From Flavobacterium sp. ASW18X (lineage in GTDB: Bacteria > Bacteroidota > Bacteroidia > Flavobacteriales > Flavobacteriaceae), in NCBI RefSeq assembly GCF_005144745.1, contig NZ_SWKK01000008.1, positions 1-64,000 of the forward strand: 64,000 nt of DNA, read 5' to 3'. Within the stretch, counting starts at the first letter, position 1. Every line of letters begins with the position of its first letter. This document shows, in pieces, positions 15,663 through 25,320 of this stretch. The position numbers were made by a program, and so were the translations under genes. Below the pieces are notes generated by a model that saw only the letters and a program-made list of their open reading frames with translations, had not been told where the DNA came from and ran no database searches.

Positions 15663-16454
15663 CTAAGCCATTTGTAACTTTTCTTTGTTTTCTTTTAATT
15701 GAGCGGCTATACTTGACCATAAATTGATGCGCTGTTGTAAAGCCTCTTTAGATACTTGTAATACCTCTTGCCACTTATGTTCATCCTCTCCACAGAGTTC
15801 AGTAATCATCTTTAAAGCCAAAGGACCATGCTCATCACCATCTAATTCTATATGTCTATTTAAATAGTACTTCATCTTAGGAAAAACAAGCTCACCGTTA
15901 CGCTCTGCACCTGCAATAATATTTAAGAACATATCTGGGATTACATCTTCCCTACCAAAGGTAAAAGCTGCAGCGATAGTATGCACTTTATCTTCTTTTA
16001 TAACATTGAAAGAAAAGTTTAAAAACGATTTTTCTGCAGCATTCAAAGGGGATGAATTTATATAACCCTGGATAGTTTCTAAATCTTTTATTCCCAGTAA
16101 AAATTGAGTTATCTGCTTAGTATTAGCCCCTACCTCTTCCATAGCATCTAAATACATGCTAAAGTGACTTTTAGGAACACCCAACTCATTGACATCCGTT
16201 TCTTCTTCTAAAACAATTTCATTAATAAACCGAGCAGTGGTACTATTGTTCACAGGTAACCAAGGCACTTGAGTACAGGTTAGCTTACGCTGTAATGCTT
16301 TAAGGAGCGACATAAAATCCCATACGGCGTACACATGGCTCTCCATAAAGCATTGAATGTCCTTTACATCCTCTAGTAAACTGTACAACTCGTGGTTTTT
16401 TAACGCTTCGCGCTGTGGCAATAGTGCTGTCTCAATTTGTTCAATCCTCGTCAT
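15663..16454 (-). CDS. DUF3050 family protein (heme-oxygenase-like fold)
   Basis: 263 residues. DUF3050 proteins are all-helical and related to the heme-oxygenase-like/diiron oxidase fold. Here possible metal-ligand motifs are the Glu/His pair of FMESHVYAVWDFMSLLKALQ and the later RHIELDGDEHGPLALKMI, with further acidic residues in SMYLDAMEEVGA. The substrate is not known for the family. It sits between ferrochelatase and a MATE exporter, all on the same strand at short distance; a role in an iron- or tetrapyrrole-related oxidation is therefore worth considering, but it is inference only. No signal peptide. Confidence 0.88.
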   Translation of the reverse strand: MTRIEQIETALLPQREALKNHELYSLLEDVKDIQCFMESHVYAVWDFMSLLKALQRKLTCTQVPWLPVNNSTTARFINEIVLEEETDVNELGVPKSHFSMYLDAMEEVGANTKQITQFLLGIKDLETIQGYINSSPLNAAEKSFLNFSFNVIKEDKVHTIAAAFTFGREDVIPDMFLNIIAGAERNGELVFPKMKYYLNRHIELDGDEHGPLALKMITELCGEDEHKWQEVLQVSKEALQQRINLWSSIAAQLKENKEKLQMA

Positions 16455-16480
16455 TGTATCTTATCGTCTTTAATAAAAGC

Positions 16481-17527
16481 TTATCTAATATGCATTTGTG
16501 GCAAAGCATCTGTTGCCTGCCAATCCTTAATCCATTGAGTCATTAGGTCTACCCAATCCTGTCTATCATTTAGACATGGAATATGAATGTAATCCGTACC
16601 GCCTGCTTCCATAAATTCTTCTTTGCCCTCCATGGCAATCTCTTCTAAGGTTTCCAGGCAATCACTTACAAAGGCAGGGGTAATAACGGCCAATTTGGTC
16701 TTGCCCTCTTTTGCCAAACGTTCAAATTCAAAATCGGTATATGGTTTTAGCCACGGATCGTTGGGTAATCTAGATTGAAAGGAAGAACTTACCTTGTCTC
16801 TTGGCAAACCTAGTTCCTTAATTACCAATTCCGTAGTATCATAGCACTGATGGCGATAACAAGTCTGGTGTGCCACCGAATTAGTTTGGCAACAACTACC
16901 ATCTATTTTACAATGAAACTTTGTGGGGTCAGACTTTCTAATATGTCTTTCTGGAATACCATGATACGAAAACAATACATGGTCATAGGCAAACTGGTCT
17001 AATTGCTCCTTTATGCTTGCCGCCAATACCTTTATGTAATCTGAATTACTATAAAAAGCAGGCAAAGTAGTGACCTTCATTTTAGGAAAATGTACCGATT
17101 GGTCTTCCAGTGCTTTTACCACAACTGTTTCATAGGAAGACATGGCATAATGCGGGTATAATGGCACCAATAACACCTCTTCTACTCCTTTATTGTGCAA
17201 CTCTTGCAATCCTTCTTTAATACTACCACTACCATAGCGCATACCTAAAGCCACAGGCATGTCTAATTGCGCTGCTACTTTACTCTTAAAACGCTCAGAA
17301 ATTACTATAAGAGGAGAGCCTTCTTCCCACCAAATTTTAGAATATGCTGCTGCGGATTTTTTAGGTCTTGTTTGCAAGATGATGCCCCGCACTATAATAT
17401 TACGTAAGATTGGATTTACATCTATTACGCGTTCATCCATTAAAAACTCGTCCAAATACGGTTTTACATCTTTAGGGGTAGGACTATCTGGGGAACCCAG
17501 ATTTACAAGAAGTACACCTTTTTTCAT
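16481..17527 (-). CDS. hemH: ferrochelatase
   Basis: 348 residues; inserts Fe2+ into protoporphyrin IX, the last step of heme synthesis in this pathway type. Visible motifs are VLLVNLGSPDSPTPKDVKPYL at the N-terminus, the active-site His189 in LFSYHGIPERH, SFQSRLPNDPWLKPYT, and the acidic pocket VSDCLETLEEIAMEG. It has a cysteine-rich insert (C206, C212, C213, C223, C228) just after the active-site loop, which might bind a metal or a cluster. It is the first gene of the unit with DUF3050 and MATE. A TATTTTTG box on the minus strand (17555-17548) precedes it. The rest of the heme pathway lies 4-10 kb downstream in the window. Confidence 0.97.
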   Translation of the reverse strand: MKKGVLLVNLGSPDSPTPKDVKPYLDEFLMDERVIDVNPILRNIIVRGIILQTRPKKSAAAYSKIWWEEGSPLIVISERFKSKVAAQLDMPVALGMRYGSGSIKEGLQELHNKGVEEVLLVPLYPHYAMSSYETVVVKALEDQSVHFPKMKVTTLPAFYSNSDYIKVLAASIKEQLDQFAYDHVLFSYHGIPERHIRKSDPTKFHCKIDGSCCQTNSVAHQTCYRHQCYDTTELVIKELGLPRDKVSSSFQSRLPNDPWLKPYTDFEFERLAKEGKTKLAVITPAFVSDCLETLEEIAMEGKEEFMEAGGTDYIHIPCLNDRQDWVDLMTQWIKDWQATDALPQMHIR

Positions 17528-17662
17528 TGCTCTTTTTTTTCTGGATACAAAAATACAACAAGCCAGCGTATTCGTTAAGATGGGGTTAAATTGTTTTTTT
17601 ATAGGCCATAAACAAAATTTATATGACGATAAAATCCTATATTTTGCAGAGACACTAAAACT

Positions 17663-18739
17663 ATGAATGCTTTTTTATCTTCCTTACAAAAAGAATCCCT
17701 ACTGTTTTTTGTAGCCACCTTAGTGCTTTTAATGTGTGTTTACGCCCTACTTTCTTATATTTTAAGAAGGTTTGGCAAACATCCCAAGTATTTATTGCCA
17801 AAGGGTACCTTTAAAAGGTTATCCATACCCATTATATTAATCTTACTTTCTATTTTAGTAAGAACACGTTCTTTTAGAAATTTACTCAGCTTAGAGCAAT
17901 ACGATTATTGGTTTAAAAAAGGCAGTACACTCCTTTTTATTTTTGCGTTTACCTGGCTTGTTATAATCCTAATTAAAGTTAGCAAGCAGGTAATTTTAAG
18001 CAGATATGATGTTGGTTCTGCCAACAACCTAAAGGCTAGAAAGGTTTACACGCAATTTACCATACTGGAGCGCATTGCCATATTTGTCATTGTTTTATTT
18101 GCCATGGGTGGTGCTTTAATGACTTTTGACGAAATACGGGAGATTGGCGTAAGCGTTTTTGCATCTGCAGGTGTAGCAGGTATCATCATTGGGTTTTCTG
18201 CCCAGAAATTTATCGGTACTATTATTGCAGGCATACAAATAGCCATTGCACAACCTATAAAATTAGATGACGTAGTTATTGTTGAGGGCGAATGGGGCCG
18301 TATTGAAGAAATAACACTTACTTACGTGGTTGTAAAAATTTGGGATAAGCGCCGCTTAATTGTACCTACCCCCTATTTTATAGATAAACCGTTTCAAAAT
18401 TGGACCAAAACATCTTCTGAGATTTTAGGTACCGTATTTCTTTATACCGATTACAACGTACCGTTTGACAAACTACGTGAGGAATTAACGCGAATTTTAG
18501 AAAATACAGATTTATGGGATAAAGAAGTTAACGTCTTACAAGTAACAGATACCAAGGCCAATTATGTAGAAATACGTGCTTTAATGAGCGCTAAAGATTC
18601 TCCCACGGCTTGGGATTTACGTGTTCATGTACGCGAGAAACTGATTACCTATTTACAACAAAATTACCCTGAAAGCATTGCTCGTAATCGTGTGCTTCTT
18701 TGGGATAAAACAACTAATGAAAATGAGAATGAAGTTTAG
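17663..18739 (+). CDS. MscS family mechanosensitive channel
   Basis: 358 residues. The N-terminal membrane part has about five helices. The third and pore-lining one reads IGVSVFASAGVAGIIIGFSAQKF, the typical Gly/Ala-rich MscS TM3. After it come the beta-domain (LDDVVIVEGEWGRIEEITLTYVVVKIWDKRRLIVP) and the C-terminal alpha/beta cage. It protects against hypo-osmotic shock by releasing solutes. Its 3' end overlaps the next gene by about 20 nt. Confidence 0.93.
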   Translation: MNAFLSSLQKESLLFFVATLVLLMCVYALLSYILRRFGKHPKYLLPKGTFKRLSIPIILILLSILVRTRSFRNLLSLEQYDYWFKKGSTLLFIFAFTWLVIILIKVSKQVILSRYDVGSANNLKARKVYTQFTILERIAIFVIVLFAMGGALMTFDEIREIGVSVFASAGVAGIIIGFSAQKFIGTIIAGIQIAIAQPIKLDDVVIVEGEWGRIEEITLTYVVVKIWDKRRLIVPTPYFIDKPFQNWTKTSSEILGTVFLYTDYNVPFDKLREELTRILENTDLWDKEVNVLQVTDTKANYVEIRALMSAKDSPTAWDLRVHVREKLITYLQQNYPESIARNRVLLWDKTTNENENEV

Positions 18740-19565
18740 CTTTATCTTATCCCTACTATACTGCTTAACACTACAAAGTCAAAGGGTTTATCAACCAAAA
18801 GACAGCATCCTTCTTAGTCAGAAGATAGCAGCCTTGCCTGATTATAAAAGTTTAACTTTAGAAAAAACGATTTTAGCGATTGGCAAAACCTATCTAGAAA
18901 CACCTTACGTGGAGCAAACTTTAGAGGTAGCTGCTGATGAACCTTTAGTTATTAATCAGCAAGGCCTAGATTGTACCACTTTTTTAGAAAATGTATTGGC
19001 ATTGGCACACACGGCACAACAGGATACTATTAATTGGGAACAATTTGTATCTACCTTAGAAACCATTCGGTATAGAAATGGTATTCGTGATGGCTATACT
19101 TCTAGATTACATTATTTTACAGAATGGATTAAAGACAACCAAAGAAAGGGTCTAGTTAAAGATATCACTAATGAACTAGGAGGTATTTCTCTTGAAAAAT
19201 CCATCAATTTTATGGGTACTCATAGAGATTTATATCCACATTTAAAGGACAATGATGCTAATTACCAGAAAATTTTAGCGGCTGAATCTCAATTGGCAAT
19301 GGAAGAAATATGTTATTTGCCACAAAATAAAATACGAAAAGCAGAAGCAAACTTGCAAACAGGAGATATTGTAGCCCTTGCCACTAATATCAAGGGCTTA
19401 GACGTAACCCATACCGGTATTCTTGTAAAAAAACCGAATGGTAGAATTTATTTATTACACGCCTCTAGCAAACAAAAAAAAGTGGTACTAAGTACGGTAC
19501 CACTGGTAGATTACCTTAAGAGTATAAAGAGCAATATAGGTATAATTGTTGCTCGTCCTGTTTAA
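18717..19565 (+). CDS. DUF1460 family (N-acetylmuramoyl-L-alanine amidase-like) exported protein
   Basis: 282 residues from the ATG at 18717 (ATGs at 18723 and 18729 are also possible), with a signal peptide (FSFILSLLYCLTLQSQ). The DUF1460 domain, a NlpC/P60-like cysteine peptidase fold typical of Bacteroidota, shows the nucleophile context QGLDCTTFLENVLAL and the His context DVTHTGILVKKPNGRIYLLHASS. These proteins trim peptidoglycan peptides or muropeptides outside the cytoplasm. The start lies within the end of the mscS gene, which suggests co-expression, and the stop overlaps the convergent ThuA-like gene by 4 nt. Confidence 0.88.
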   Translation: MKMRMKFSFILSLLYCLTLQSQRVYQPKDSILLSQKIAALPDYKSLTLEKTILAIGKTYLETPYVEQTLEVAADEPLVINQQGLDCTTFLENVLALAHTAQQDTINWEQFVSTLETIRYRNGIRDGYTSRLHYFTEWIKDNQRKGLVKDITNELGGISLEKSINFMGTHRDLYPHLKDNDANYQKILAAESQLAMEEICYLPQNKIRKAEANLQTGDIVALATNIKGLDVTHTGILVKKPNGRIYLLHASSKQKKVVLSTVPLVDYLKSIKSNIGIIVARPV

Positions 19566-20329
19566 TTTTCTTCTTGCCGGTCCATACACCAAAGCAGCGC
19601 TTCTAACAAGTGTTTTCTAAAGTGTGGCTCGTCAAAGGTAGCATCAGTATGGCCACTTCCGGTATAAAAGGCACGGCCGCCATCAAACTCATGATACCAA
19701 GCTATTGGATGGTTGTCTCCGTTAGTTCCGCCTTCATAACTTGTTTCGTCTAACTTCATCAAAACATTAATATCCGGATTTATATTCTTATAGTTATACC
19801 ATTCGTCCGTACGTTCCCAAACACTAGGCAAGTGTGCTGTACAGGCATGCATTTTATCAACTACATTTATTCTAGCTGTTCTAACATTAGGATTGTTAGG
19901 ATGACCCGCAAAGTAAGCACCTACCAACTTTCCATACCAAGGCCAATTATATTCTGTATCTGCAGCTGCATGTATGCCCATAAAACTACCGCCACCTTGT
20001 ATATAGCGCTCAAAAGCCTTTTGTTCTTGGTCATTTAACACGTCCATAGTAGTATTTAAAAACACTACGCATTTATAGTTTTTTAGGTTTTCCAAGTTAA
20101 AATCTGCCGAAGTTTCTGTTTGCAAAACGATGAAACCATTTTCACGACCAATTTCTCTTAGGGTTTTTACTCCTTTTTCTATACTCTTATGCCTAAAACC
20201 AGCCGTTTTAGTAAAGGTTAATACCAACTCTGGAATCCTTGCCTCTTTAAATTTAGGATTGCTGTATTGCGCTGTAAGGTGTTGGCCCATAAAAACTACG
20301 GCCAACAATAGGGTAACTAACTTACTCAT
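19562..20329 (-). CDS. ThuA-like domain protein, exported
   Basis: 255 residues with a signal peptide (VTLLLAVVFMGQHLTAQ). The ThuA (trehalose-utilisation/glutamine amidotransferase-like) fold is visible from LVLTFTKTAGFRHKSIEKGV, then YKCVVFLNTTMDVLNDQEQKAF, GGSFMGIHAAADTEYNWPWYG, PSVWERTDEWYNY and GRAFYTGSGHTDATF. Members are often found with sugar dehydrogenases, and some are proposed to act on keto-sugars, but the family reaction is not settled. It starts 3 nt after the stop of the AraC gene, so both form a two-gene operon divergent from hemA. Confidence 0.88.
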   Translation of the reverse strand: MSKLVTLLLAVVFMGQHLTAQYSNPKFKEARIPELVLTFTKTAGFRHKSIEKGVKTLREIGRENGFIVLQTETSADFNLENLKNYKCVVFLNTTMDVLNDQEQKAFERYIQGGGSFMGIHAAADTEYNWPWYGKLVGAYFAGHPNNPNVRTARINVVDKMHACTAHLPSVWERTDEWYNYKNINPDINVLMKLDETSYEGGTNGDNHPIAWYHEFDGGRAFYTGSGHTDATFDEPHFRKHLLEALLWCMDRQEEN

Positions 20330-20332
20330 CTG

Positions 20333-21220
20333 TTATGTTTTAATAATGGAAGTTAAATATTTTTTAGGTGTAGTACCATATTTCTTTTTAAATGCAGCAA
20401 TAAAATGACTAGCGGTACTATAACCCACTTTTAGGCCCACCTCGTTGACATTGTATTTACCGGATTCTAGCATTTGCCGCGCTAAATCCATTTTGTGGTC
20501 TAATAGGTATCCGTAAACAGAATCGCCATAAATCTGTTTAAATCCTTCTTTAAGTTTTTTAAGACTTAAGTTAATTTCTTCAGACAGCGCCTGCAGTGTC
20601 GGCGGTTCCATCATACGTTCTATAATAATGTCTTTCGCCTTTTTAATTTTACGCACGTTGTCTTCATCGGCTAAAAAGGGACATTGTTCCAAATCGGCAT
20701 CCTCATTTCTGTTGAAATAAAGCGCTAACAACTCATACACTTTTCCCTTTACATACAATTTTTTAATAGAAGGATGCAGGTTATAGTGCATTAATTGACT
20801 AAGTACTACCGCCATTCCCGGAGTTAGCATCTCTTGGGCATAGTACTTTTTTTCACTATACGTTTCACTTAAAAAAGGGATTGCATTAGTATCCTGAGAA
20901 AAAAGGGAGTGGAATTTACGTATGGTCATCACCACAGAAAATACCCAACTATTGGGATTAAGTTTTAAGTGAATAGGTAAATCTTTCTGTGTATTGTATA
21001 ATAATAATGAGTTTTCATCAGAAACATTTAAGTGGTAATTGCCTTGGTTAAAAAAGAACTTACCACTTCCTTTTAAGCTAAAATGAAACTGAATAAAACT
21101 ACTGCTCAATTCATGATACACCTCTTTTTCTGTTTCTGTATCATTCTGAATTTTAAGCACATAAAAGTCTGGCTCCACAAACACCTGTTCATAAGCACCA
21201 ATTGCGTTATTTTCTTCCAT
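20333..21220 (-). CDS. AraC family transcriptional regulator (PchR-like)
   Basis: 295 residues. An N-terminal cupin-like sensor (about 1-170; SSFIQFHFSLKGSGKFFFNQGNY) is followed by a double HTH (about 195-292; TLQALSEEINLSLKKLKEGFK, YGYLLDHKMDLARQMLES, NVNEVGLKVGYSTASHFIAAF). The build resembles the PchR-type AraC regulators, which respond to iron-siderophore complexes. It is divergent from the hemA operon and shares a 205-nt upstream region with it, so control of heme synthesis is a natural hypothesis. It is co-transcribed with the ThuA-like gene. Confidence 0.9.
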   Translation of the reverse strand: MEENNAIGAYEQVFVEPDFYVLKIQNDTETEKEVYHELSSSFIQFHFSLKGSGKFFFNQGNYHLNVSDENSLLLYNTQKDLPIHLKLNPNSWVFSVVMTIRKFHSLFSQDTNAIPFLSETYSEKKYYAQEMLTPGMAVVLSQLMHYNLHPSIKKLYVKGKVYELLALYFNRNEDADLEQCPFLADEDNVRKIKKAKDIIIERMMEPPTLQALSEEINLSLKKLKEGFKQIYGDSVYGYLLDHKMDLARQMLESGKYNVNEVGLKVGYSTASHFIAAFKKKYGTTPKKYLTSIIKT

Positions 21221-21281
21221 AGGAGTGCGATTTTAACTGCAGCGTAAATTTATTTAGAACTGCTCTAAATAATTTATAAGT

Positions 21282-21358
21282 CGATAAAACACCAGTAAAA
21301 ATGATGCTTAACAAAAATAACGATAAAAGGGAAAGACAGTAAAAATCTACCGACAAAA
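21282..21358 (+). promoter_or_regulatory. tandem CGAYAAAA motifs upstream of hemA
   Basis: CGATAAAA at 21282, CGATAAAA at 21321 and CGACAAAA at 21351 lie on one strand between the divergent AraC gene and hemA. Similar runs precede the subtilisin gene and brnQ. They may be direct-repeat activator sites, perhaps of LytTR type, ending about 40 nt before the hemA -7 box. Confidence 0.4.
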
Positions 21359-21397
21359 ATGGTACGGATAGCGTTATTTTTTAGTTAATGCACCTTG

Positions 21398-21405
21398 TAT
21401 CTTTG
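21398..21405 (+). promoter_or_regulatory. hemA operon promoter -7 box
   Basis: TATCTTTG, a full match to TAnnTTTG, lies 20 nt before the hemA ATG. No clean TTTG -33 element is found at the 19-nt spacing, so activator dependence is possible. Confidence 0.6.
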
Positions 21406-21425
21406 CCGCTCAGGTTTTTGAGTAA

Positions 21426-22682
21426 ATGAAGAATTACCATCTTTCTAGGCATAGTTCTTTCTACGCTATTGGTCTAAGCTATAAAAAAGCAGATGCCGAA
21501 ACTAGAGGAAAGTTTAGTCTAGATGTTCCAAAAATAGACAGTATTACCCGTGACGCCAAGGCGCAAGGCGTAGACGGTCTATTGGTTATCTCTACCTGTA
21601 ACCGTACAGAAATGTATGGATTTGCCCAGCACCCTTTTCAATTAATTAAAATTCTCTGTGAACATACTAAAGGTAACGTAGAAGAATTTCAAGAGGTGGC
21701 TTATGTGCATAAAAACCAAGATGCCATCAGTCATTTATTTAGGGTCGGCACCGGTTTAGACAGTCAGATTTTGGGAGATTTTGAGATAATCTCGCAAATA
21801 AAGCAAAGTTTTTATCGCGCTAAGAAACATCAAATGGCCAATCCATTTTTGGAACGTCTTTGCAATTCTGTTATACAAGCAAGTAAACGGATAAAAAATG
21901 AAACAGAGATTTCTTCTGGAGCTACATCTGTATCCTTTGCCTCTGTAAAATATATCCTAGAACACATCCCAGCTATTGAAGAAAAAAACATTTTGCTTTT
22001 TGGCACAGGTAAAATTGGAAGAAACACCTGCGAAAACTTAATTAAGCATACCGGTAATAGCCACATCACGCTAATTAATAGAACTAAGGAAAAAGCTGAA
22101 AAAATTGGAGGTAAATTTCATTTAACGGTAAAAGATTTTGGCGATTTACAGACTGAAATAAGAAAAACAGATGTTCTTGTAGTAGCTACAGGGGCGCAAT
22201 TACCTACCGTTTCTAAAGCCCTTATCCACAACAAAAAACCACTATGGATTTTAGACTTATCCATCCCAAAAAATGTGGCAGATGATGTGGAAGAATTGGA
22301 ACACGTAACCTTAGTACATTTAGACCAATTATCTAAAATTACTGACGAAACTTTAGCTATGCGCAAACAGTACATTCCTAAGGCAGAAGCTATAATCAAG
22401 GATATACAGCAAGAGTTTTCGGCCTGGTTAGAAACTAGAAAGTTTGCCCCAGTCATTAAGGCCTTAAAGAATAAGCTAAAAACCATCAAAGAAGAAGAGC
22501 TTAATTTTCAATCTAAAAAACAGCAAAACTTTGATGAAAAACAGGCAGATATGGTGTCAGAACGTATCATTCAGAAAATCACCAAACAGTTTGCCAATCA
22601 TCTAAAAAATGACGCCGTGGATACCGAAGAGAGTCTACAACTGATCCAACAGGTGTTTCAATTGGAAATTGAAAAAAAATGA
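21426..22682 (+). CDS. hemA: glutamyl-tRNA reductase
   Basis: 418 residues; reduces Glu-tRNA(Glu) to glutamate-1-semialdehyde with NADPH, the committed step of the C5 heme pathway. The catalytic Cys58 is in VISTCNRTEMYG. The substrate loop continues with LFRVGTGLDSQILGDFEIISQIK, and the NADPH domain has ILLFGTGKIGRNTCENLI. The C-terminal dimerisation helix is rich in Lys/Gln. It is the first gene of a seven-gene unit and overlaps hemC by ATGA. The hemL gene (next step) is not in the window. Heme feedback in other bacteria acts on HemA stability; nothing in this sequence decides that. Confidence 0.97.
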   Translation: MKNYHLSRHSSFYAIGLSYKKADAETRGKFSLDVPKIDSITRDAKAQGVDGLLVISTCNRTEMYGFAQHPFQLIKILCEHTKGNVEEFQEVAYVHKNQDAISHLFRVGTGLDSQILGDFEIISQIKQSFYRAKKHQMANPFLERLCNSVIQASKRIKNETEISSGATSVSFASVKYILEHIPAIEEKNILLFGTGKIGRNTCENLIKHTGNSHITLINRTKEKAEKIGGKFHLTVKDFGDLQTEIRKTDVLVVATGAQLPTVSKALIHNKKPLWILDLSIPKNVADDVEELEHVTLVHLDQLSKITDETLAMRKQYIPKAEAIIKDIQQEFSAWLETRKFAPVIKALKNKLKTIKEEELNFQSKKQQNFDEKQADMVSERIIQKITKQFANHLKNDAVDTEESLQLIQQVFQLEIEKK

Positions 22683-23611
22683 AAAAGCCCATCCGTATTG
22701 GAACCAGGGATAGCGAACTTGCCCTCTGGCAAGCAGAAACCGTACAACAAAAGCTAGAAGCTTTAGGCTATGATTGCATTTTGCACCCGGTAAAATCTAC
22801 AGGAGATATTATTCTAGACAAACCTTTATACGAGCTTGGTATCACTGGTATTTTTACCAAAACTTTAGATGTTGCTTTAATCAATGGTGATATTGATATT
22901 GCCGTACACTCTATGAAAGACGTGCCAACTGCTCTGCCAAAAGGCATGATACAAACCGCCGTTTTAGAGCGTGAAGTTACTACCGATGTCCTAATCCACA
23001 AAGGCACCCATTTTTTAAAGGATGAAGACGGTAAAGCCACAATAGCTACTGGTAGTTTAAGAAGACGCGCACAGTGGTTGCACAAATATCCAAACCATGC
23101 CGTTACGGATTTAAGAGGCAATGTAAATACACGCTTGGTAAAACTGATTGAGAACAATTGGCAGGGAGCTATTTTTGCACAAGCAGGTCTAAAACGCATT
23201 AAATTGTTGCCTAAAGATGCGGTAGAGTTAGATTGGATGATTCCTGCGCCTGCTCAAGGAGCTATGGTCATTGTTGCCCTAGAGGCTAACACAGATGCTG
23301 TTAATGCTTCTAAAATGTTAAACCATGCAGAAAGTGAATTGGCTACCACTATAGAGCGGGAGTTTCTAAGAAGATTAGAAGGTGGCTGTACCGCTCCCAT
23401 TGGAGCTTTAGCAACCGTAATAGACCAAGAGGTACAATTTAAAGGATGCTTACACGCACTAGATGGGACAGAAGTATTACAGGTAGAAAAAACACTTTCA
23501 TTATCAGAAGCGAAGGGAATGGGAATCCATTGCGCCGATGAAATTTTAGCCAAAGGTGGTAAGGAGTTGATGCAAAAAATAAAAGATGAGCAAAACAATC
23601 CTATCGACTAA
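22679..23611 (+). CDS. hemC: hydroxymethylbilane synthase (porphobilinogen deaminase)
   Basis: 310 residues; condenses four porphobilinogens into hydroxymethylbilane. Markers: IGTRDSELALWQAE at the start, the catalytic Asp81 in HSMKDVPT, SLRRRAQWL with the conserved arginines, LRGNVNTRL, and the dipyrromethane cofactor Cys237 in RRLEGGCTAPIGA. It overlaps hemA by 4 nt and hemD by 26 nt, implying tight translational coupling. Confidence 0.97.
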   Translation: MKKPIRIGTRDSELALWQAETVQQKLEALGYDCILHPVKSTGDIILDKPLYELGITGIFTKTLDVALINGDIDIAVHSMKDVPTALPKGMIQTAVLEREVTTDVLIHKGTHFLKDEDGKATIATGSLRRRAQWLHKYPNHAVTDLRGNVNTRLVKLIENNWQGAIFAQAGLKRIKLLPKDAVELDWMIPAPAQGAMVIVALEANTDAVNASKMLNHAESELATTIEREFLRRLEGGCTAPIGALATVIDQEVQFKGCLHALDGTEVLQVEKTLSLSEAKGMGIHCADEILAKGGKELMQKIKDEQNNPID

Positions 23612-24263
23612 AATTTTAAAACCACACCAACAAGAACTTATTCTAAATTCAGGTTTGGGGTATGTTGCCTATGATGGCATTACTATAAATTTTATACCGA
23701 TTGTTTTAGACTTTAATACAGACTTCTTTATCATCACTAGTAAAAACAGCGCTAAGGTTTTAGTAAATTACGTAAACACTCATTTAGAGAAAGAAAAAGG
23801 CCAAAACATTCCTGTATGCTGTGTTGGGGACAAAACAGCGGATTACTTAAAATCTCATGGATTCACTATAGCCGAACAGGCTAATTTTGGAACCGAATTA
23901 GCAGAACGTATACAGCAACATTATAAAGCCGCGTCTTTTACTTTCCTCTCTGGTAATTTAAGACATAATGCTATTCCAACAGCGTTACAGGAAAATAATA
24001 TTCAGTACAAAGAAGTTACTTGCTATATCACAAACCTTGCACCCAAAAAATTTGAGCGAAGTTTTGATGGCGTGCTATTTTTCAGTCCCTCTGGTGTTCA
24101 AAGTTTCACCAGAGCAAATACATTAAAGGAGACAGAAGCCTTTTGTATTGGTCGTACAACAGCTGCAGAAGCTAGGAAATATACCGAAAAGATTATTATT
24201 GCAACAAAGCCTACTATAGAAAACGTAATTGTACAGGCGATAAAAACATTAAACTATGCTTAA
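23586..24263 (+). CDS. hemD: uroporphyrinogen-III synthase
   Basis: 225 residues; cyclises and inverts ring D of hydroxymethylbilane. HemD proteins diverge strongly. The call rests on the fold pattern (two Rossmann-like halves; [74 protein letters not shown]) and on its place between hemC and hemE, with which it overlaps by 26 and 8 nt. Confidence 0.92.
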   Translation: MSKTILSTKILKPHQQELILNSGLGYVAYDGITINFIPIVLDFNTDFFIITSKNSAKVLVNYVNTHLEKEKGQNIPVCCVGDKTADYLKSHGFTIAEQANFGTELAERIQQHYKAASFTFLSGNLRHNAIPTALQENNIQYKEVTCYITNLAPKKFERSFDGVLFFSPSGVQSFTRANTLKETEAFCIGRTTAAEARKYTEKIIIATKPTIENVIVQAIKTLNYA

Positions 24264-25281
24264 AAACGATTTGTTCCTTAGAGCTCTTAAAGGTGAAACG
24301 GTAGACAGACCCCCTGTTTGGATGATGCGCCAAGCCGGGCGTTATTTGCCGGAGTTTATGGAATTAAAACACAAGTACGATTTTTTTACGAGATGTCAAA
24401 CCCCAGAGTTAGCATCAGAAATTACCGTGCAACCCATTAAAAGGTATGGAATGGATGCTGCTATTTTGTTTAGTGATATTTTGGTAATTCCACAGGCTAT
24501 GAATATAGATGTAGAGATGAAACCCAACTTCGGTCCGTACCTACCGAAACCAATTAGAACCACTAAAGATTTAGAACATGTTGTGGTACCAGATATACAT
24601 GATAGTTTAGGTTATGTGCTAGATGCGATTAAAATGACCAAAGAAAAACTGAATGACGAAGTACCTCTAATTGGTTTTGCAGGTTCCCCATGGACAATTT
24701 TGTGTTATTGCGTACAAGGGCAGGGTTCTAAAAGTTTTGACATGGCTAAAGGCCTATGTTTTTCTGACCCAAATACAGCACATAGCTTGTTACAGAAAAT
24801 TACTGACACTACCATTGCCTATCTAAAAGAAAAGGTAAAAGCTGGGTGTAATGCAGTTCAAGTTTTTGATTCTTGGGGCGGTATGTTGTCTCCCACAGAT
24901 TACCAAGAATTTTCTTGGCAATACATTCAACAAATTGTAGATGCCTTGAAAGATTTAGCACCTGTTATCGTATTTGGTAAAGGTTGTTGGTTTGCTTTGA
25001 ATGATATGGCAAAATCTGGAGCTTCTGCCCTAGGTGTAGATTGGACCTGCTCTGCAAAAAACGCTCGGTATTTAACAGGTGGTAATATTACGTTACAAGG
25101 TAATTTTGATCCTTCTAGATTGTTATCACCACCTAAAGAAATTAAGAAGATGGTCACCCAAATGATTCGTGAATTTGGGAAAGATAAATACGTGGTAAAT
25201 CTAGGTCATGGTATTCTACCTAACATACCTTTAGAAAATGCAGGAGCATTTATAGAGGCTGTAAAACAATTCAAAGAATAA
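24256..25281 (+). CDS. hemE: uroporphyrinogen decarboxylase
   Basis: 341 residues; removes the four acetate carboxyls to give coproporphyrinogen III. The family signature [17 protein letters not shown] (R25 and R29 bind the substrate) is at the start. Also seen are [14 protein letters not shown] with the conserved Asp, [23 protein letters not shown] and [11 protein letters not shown] near the end. It overlaps hemD by 8 nt and is separated from the next gene by 39 nt. Confidence 0.97.
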   Translation: MLKNDLFLRALKGETVDRPPVWMMRQAGRYLPEFMELKHKYDFFTRCQTPELASEITVQPIKRYGMDAAILFSDILVIPQAMNIDVEMKPNFGPYLPKPIRTTKDLEHVVVPDIHDSLGYVLDAIKMTKEKLNDEVPLIGFAGSPWTILCYCVQGQGSKSFDMAKGLCFSDPNTAHSLLQKITDTTIAYLKEKVKAGCNAVQVFDSWGGMLSPTDYQEFSWQYIQQIVDALKDLAPVIVFGKGCWFALNDMAKSGASALGVDWTCSAKNARYLTGGNITLQGNFDPSRLLSPPKEIKKMVTQMIREFGKDKYVVNLGHGILPNIPLENAGAFIEAVKQFKE

Positions 25282-25320
25282 TTTATACCATAAGTTATAA
25301 TTTAAAATGAGGTTAAGACG

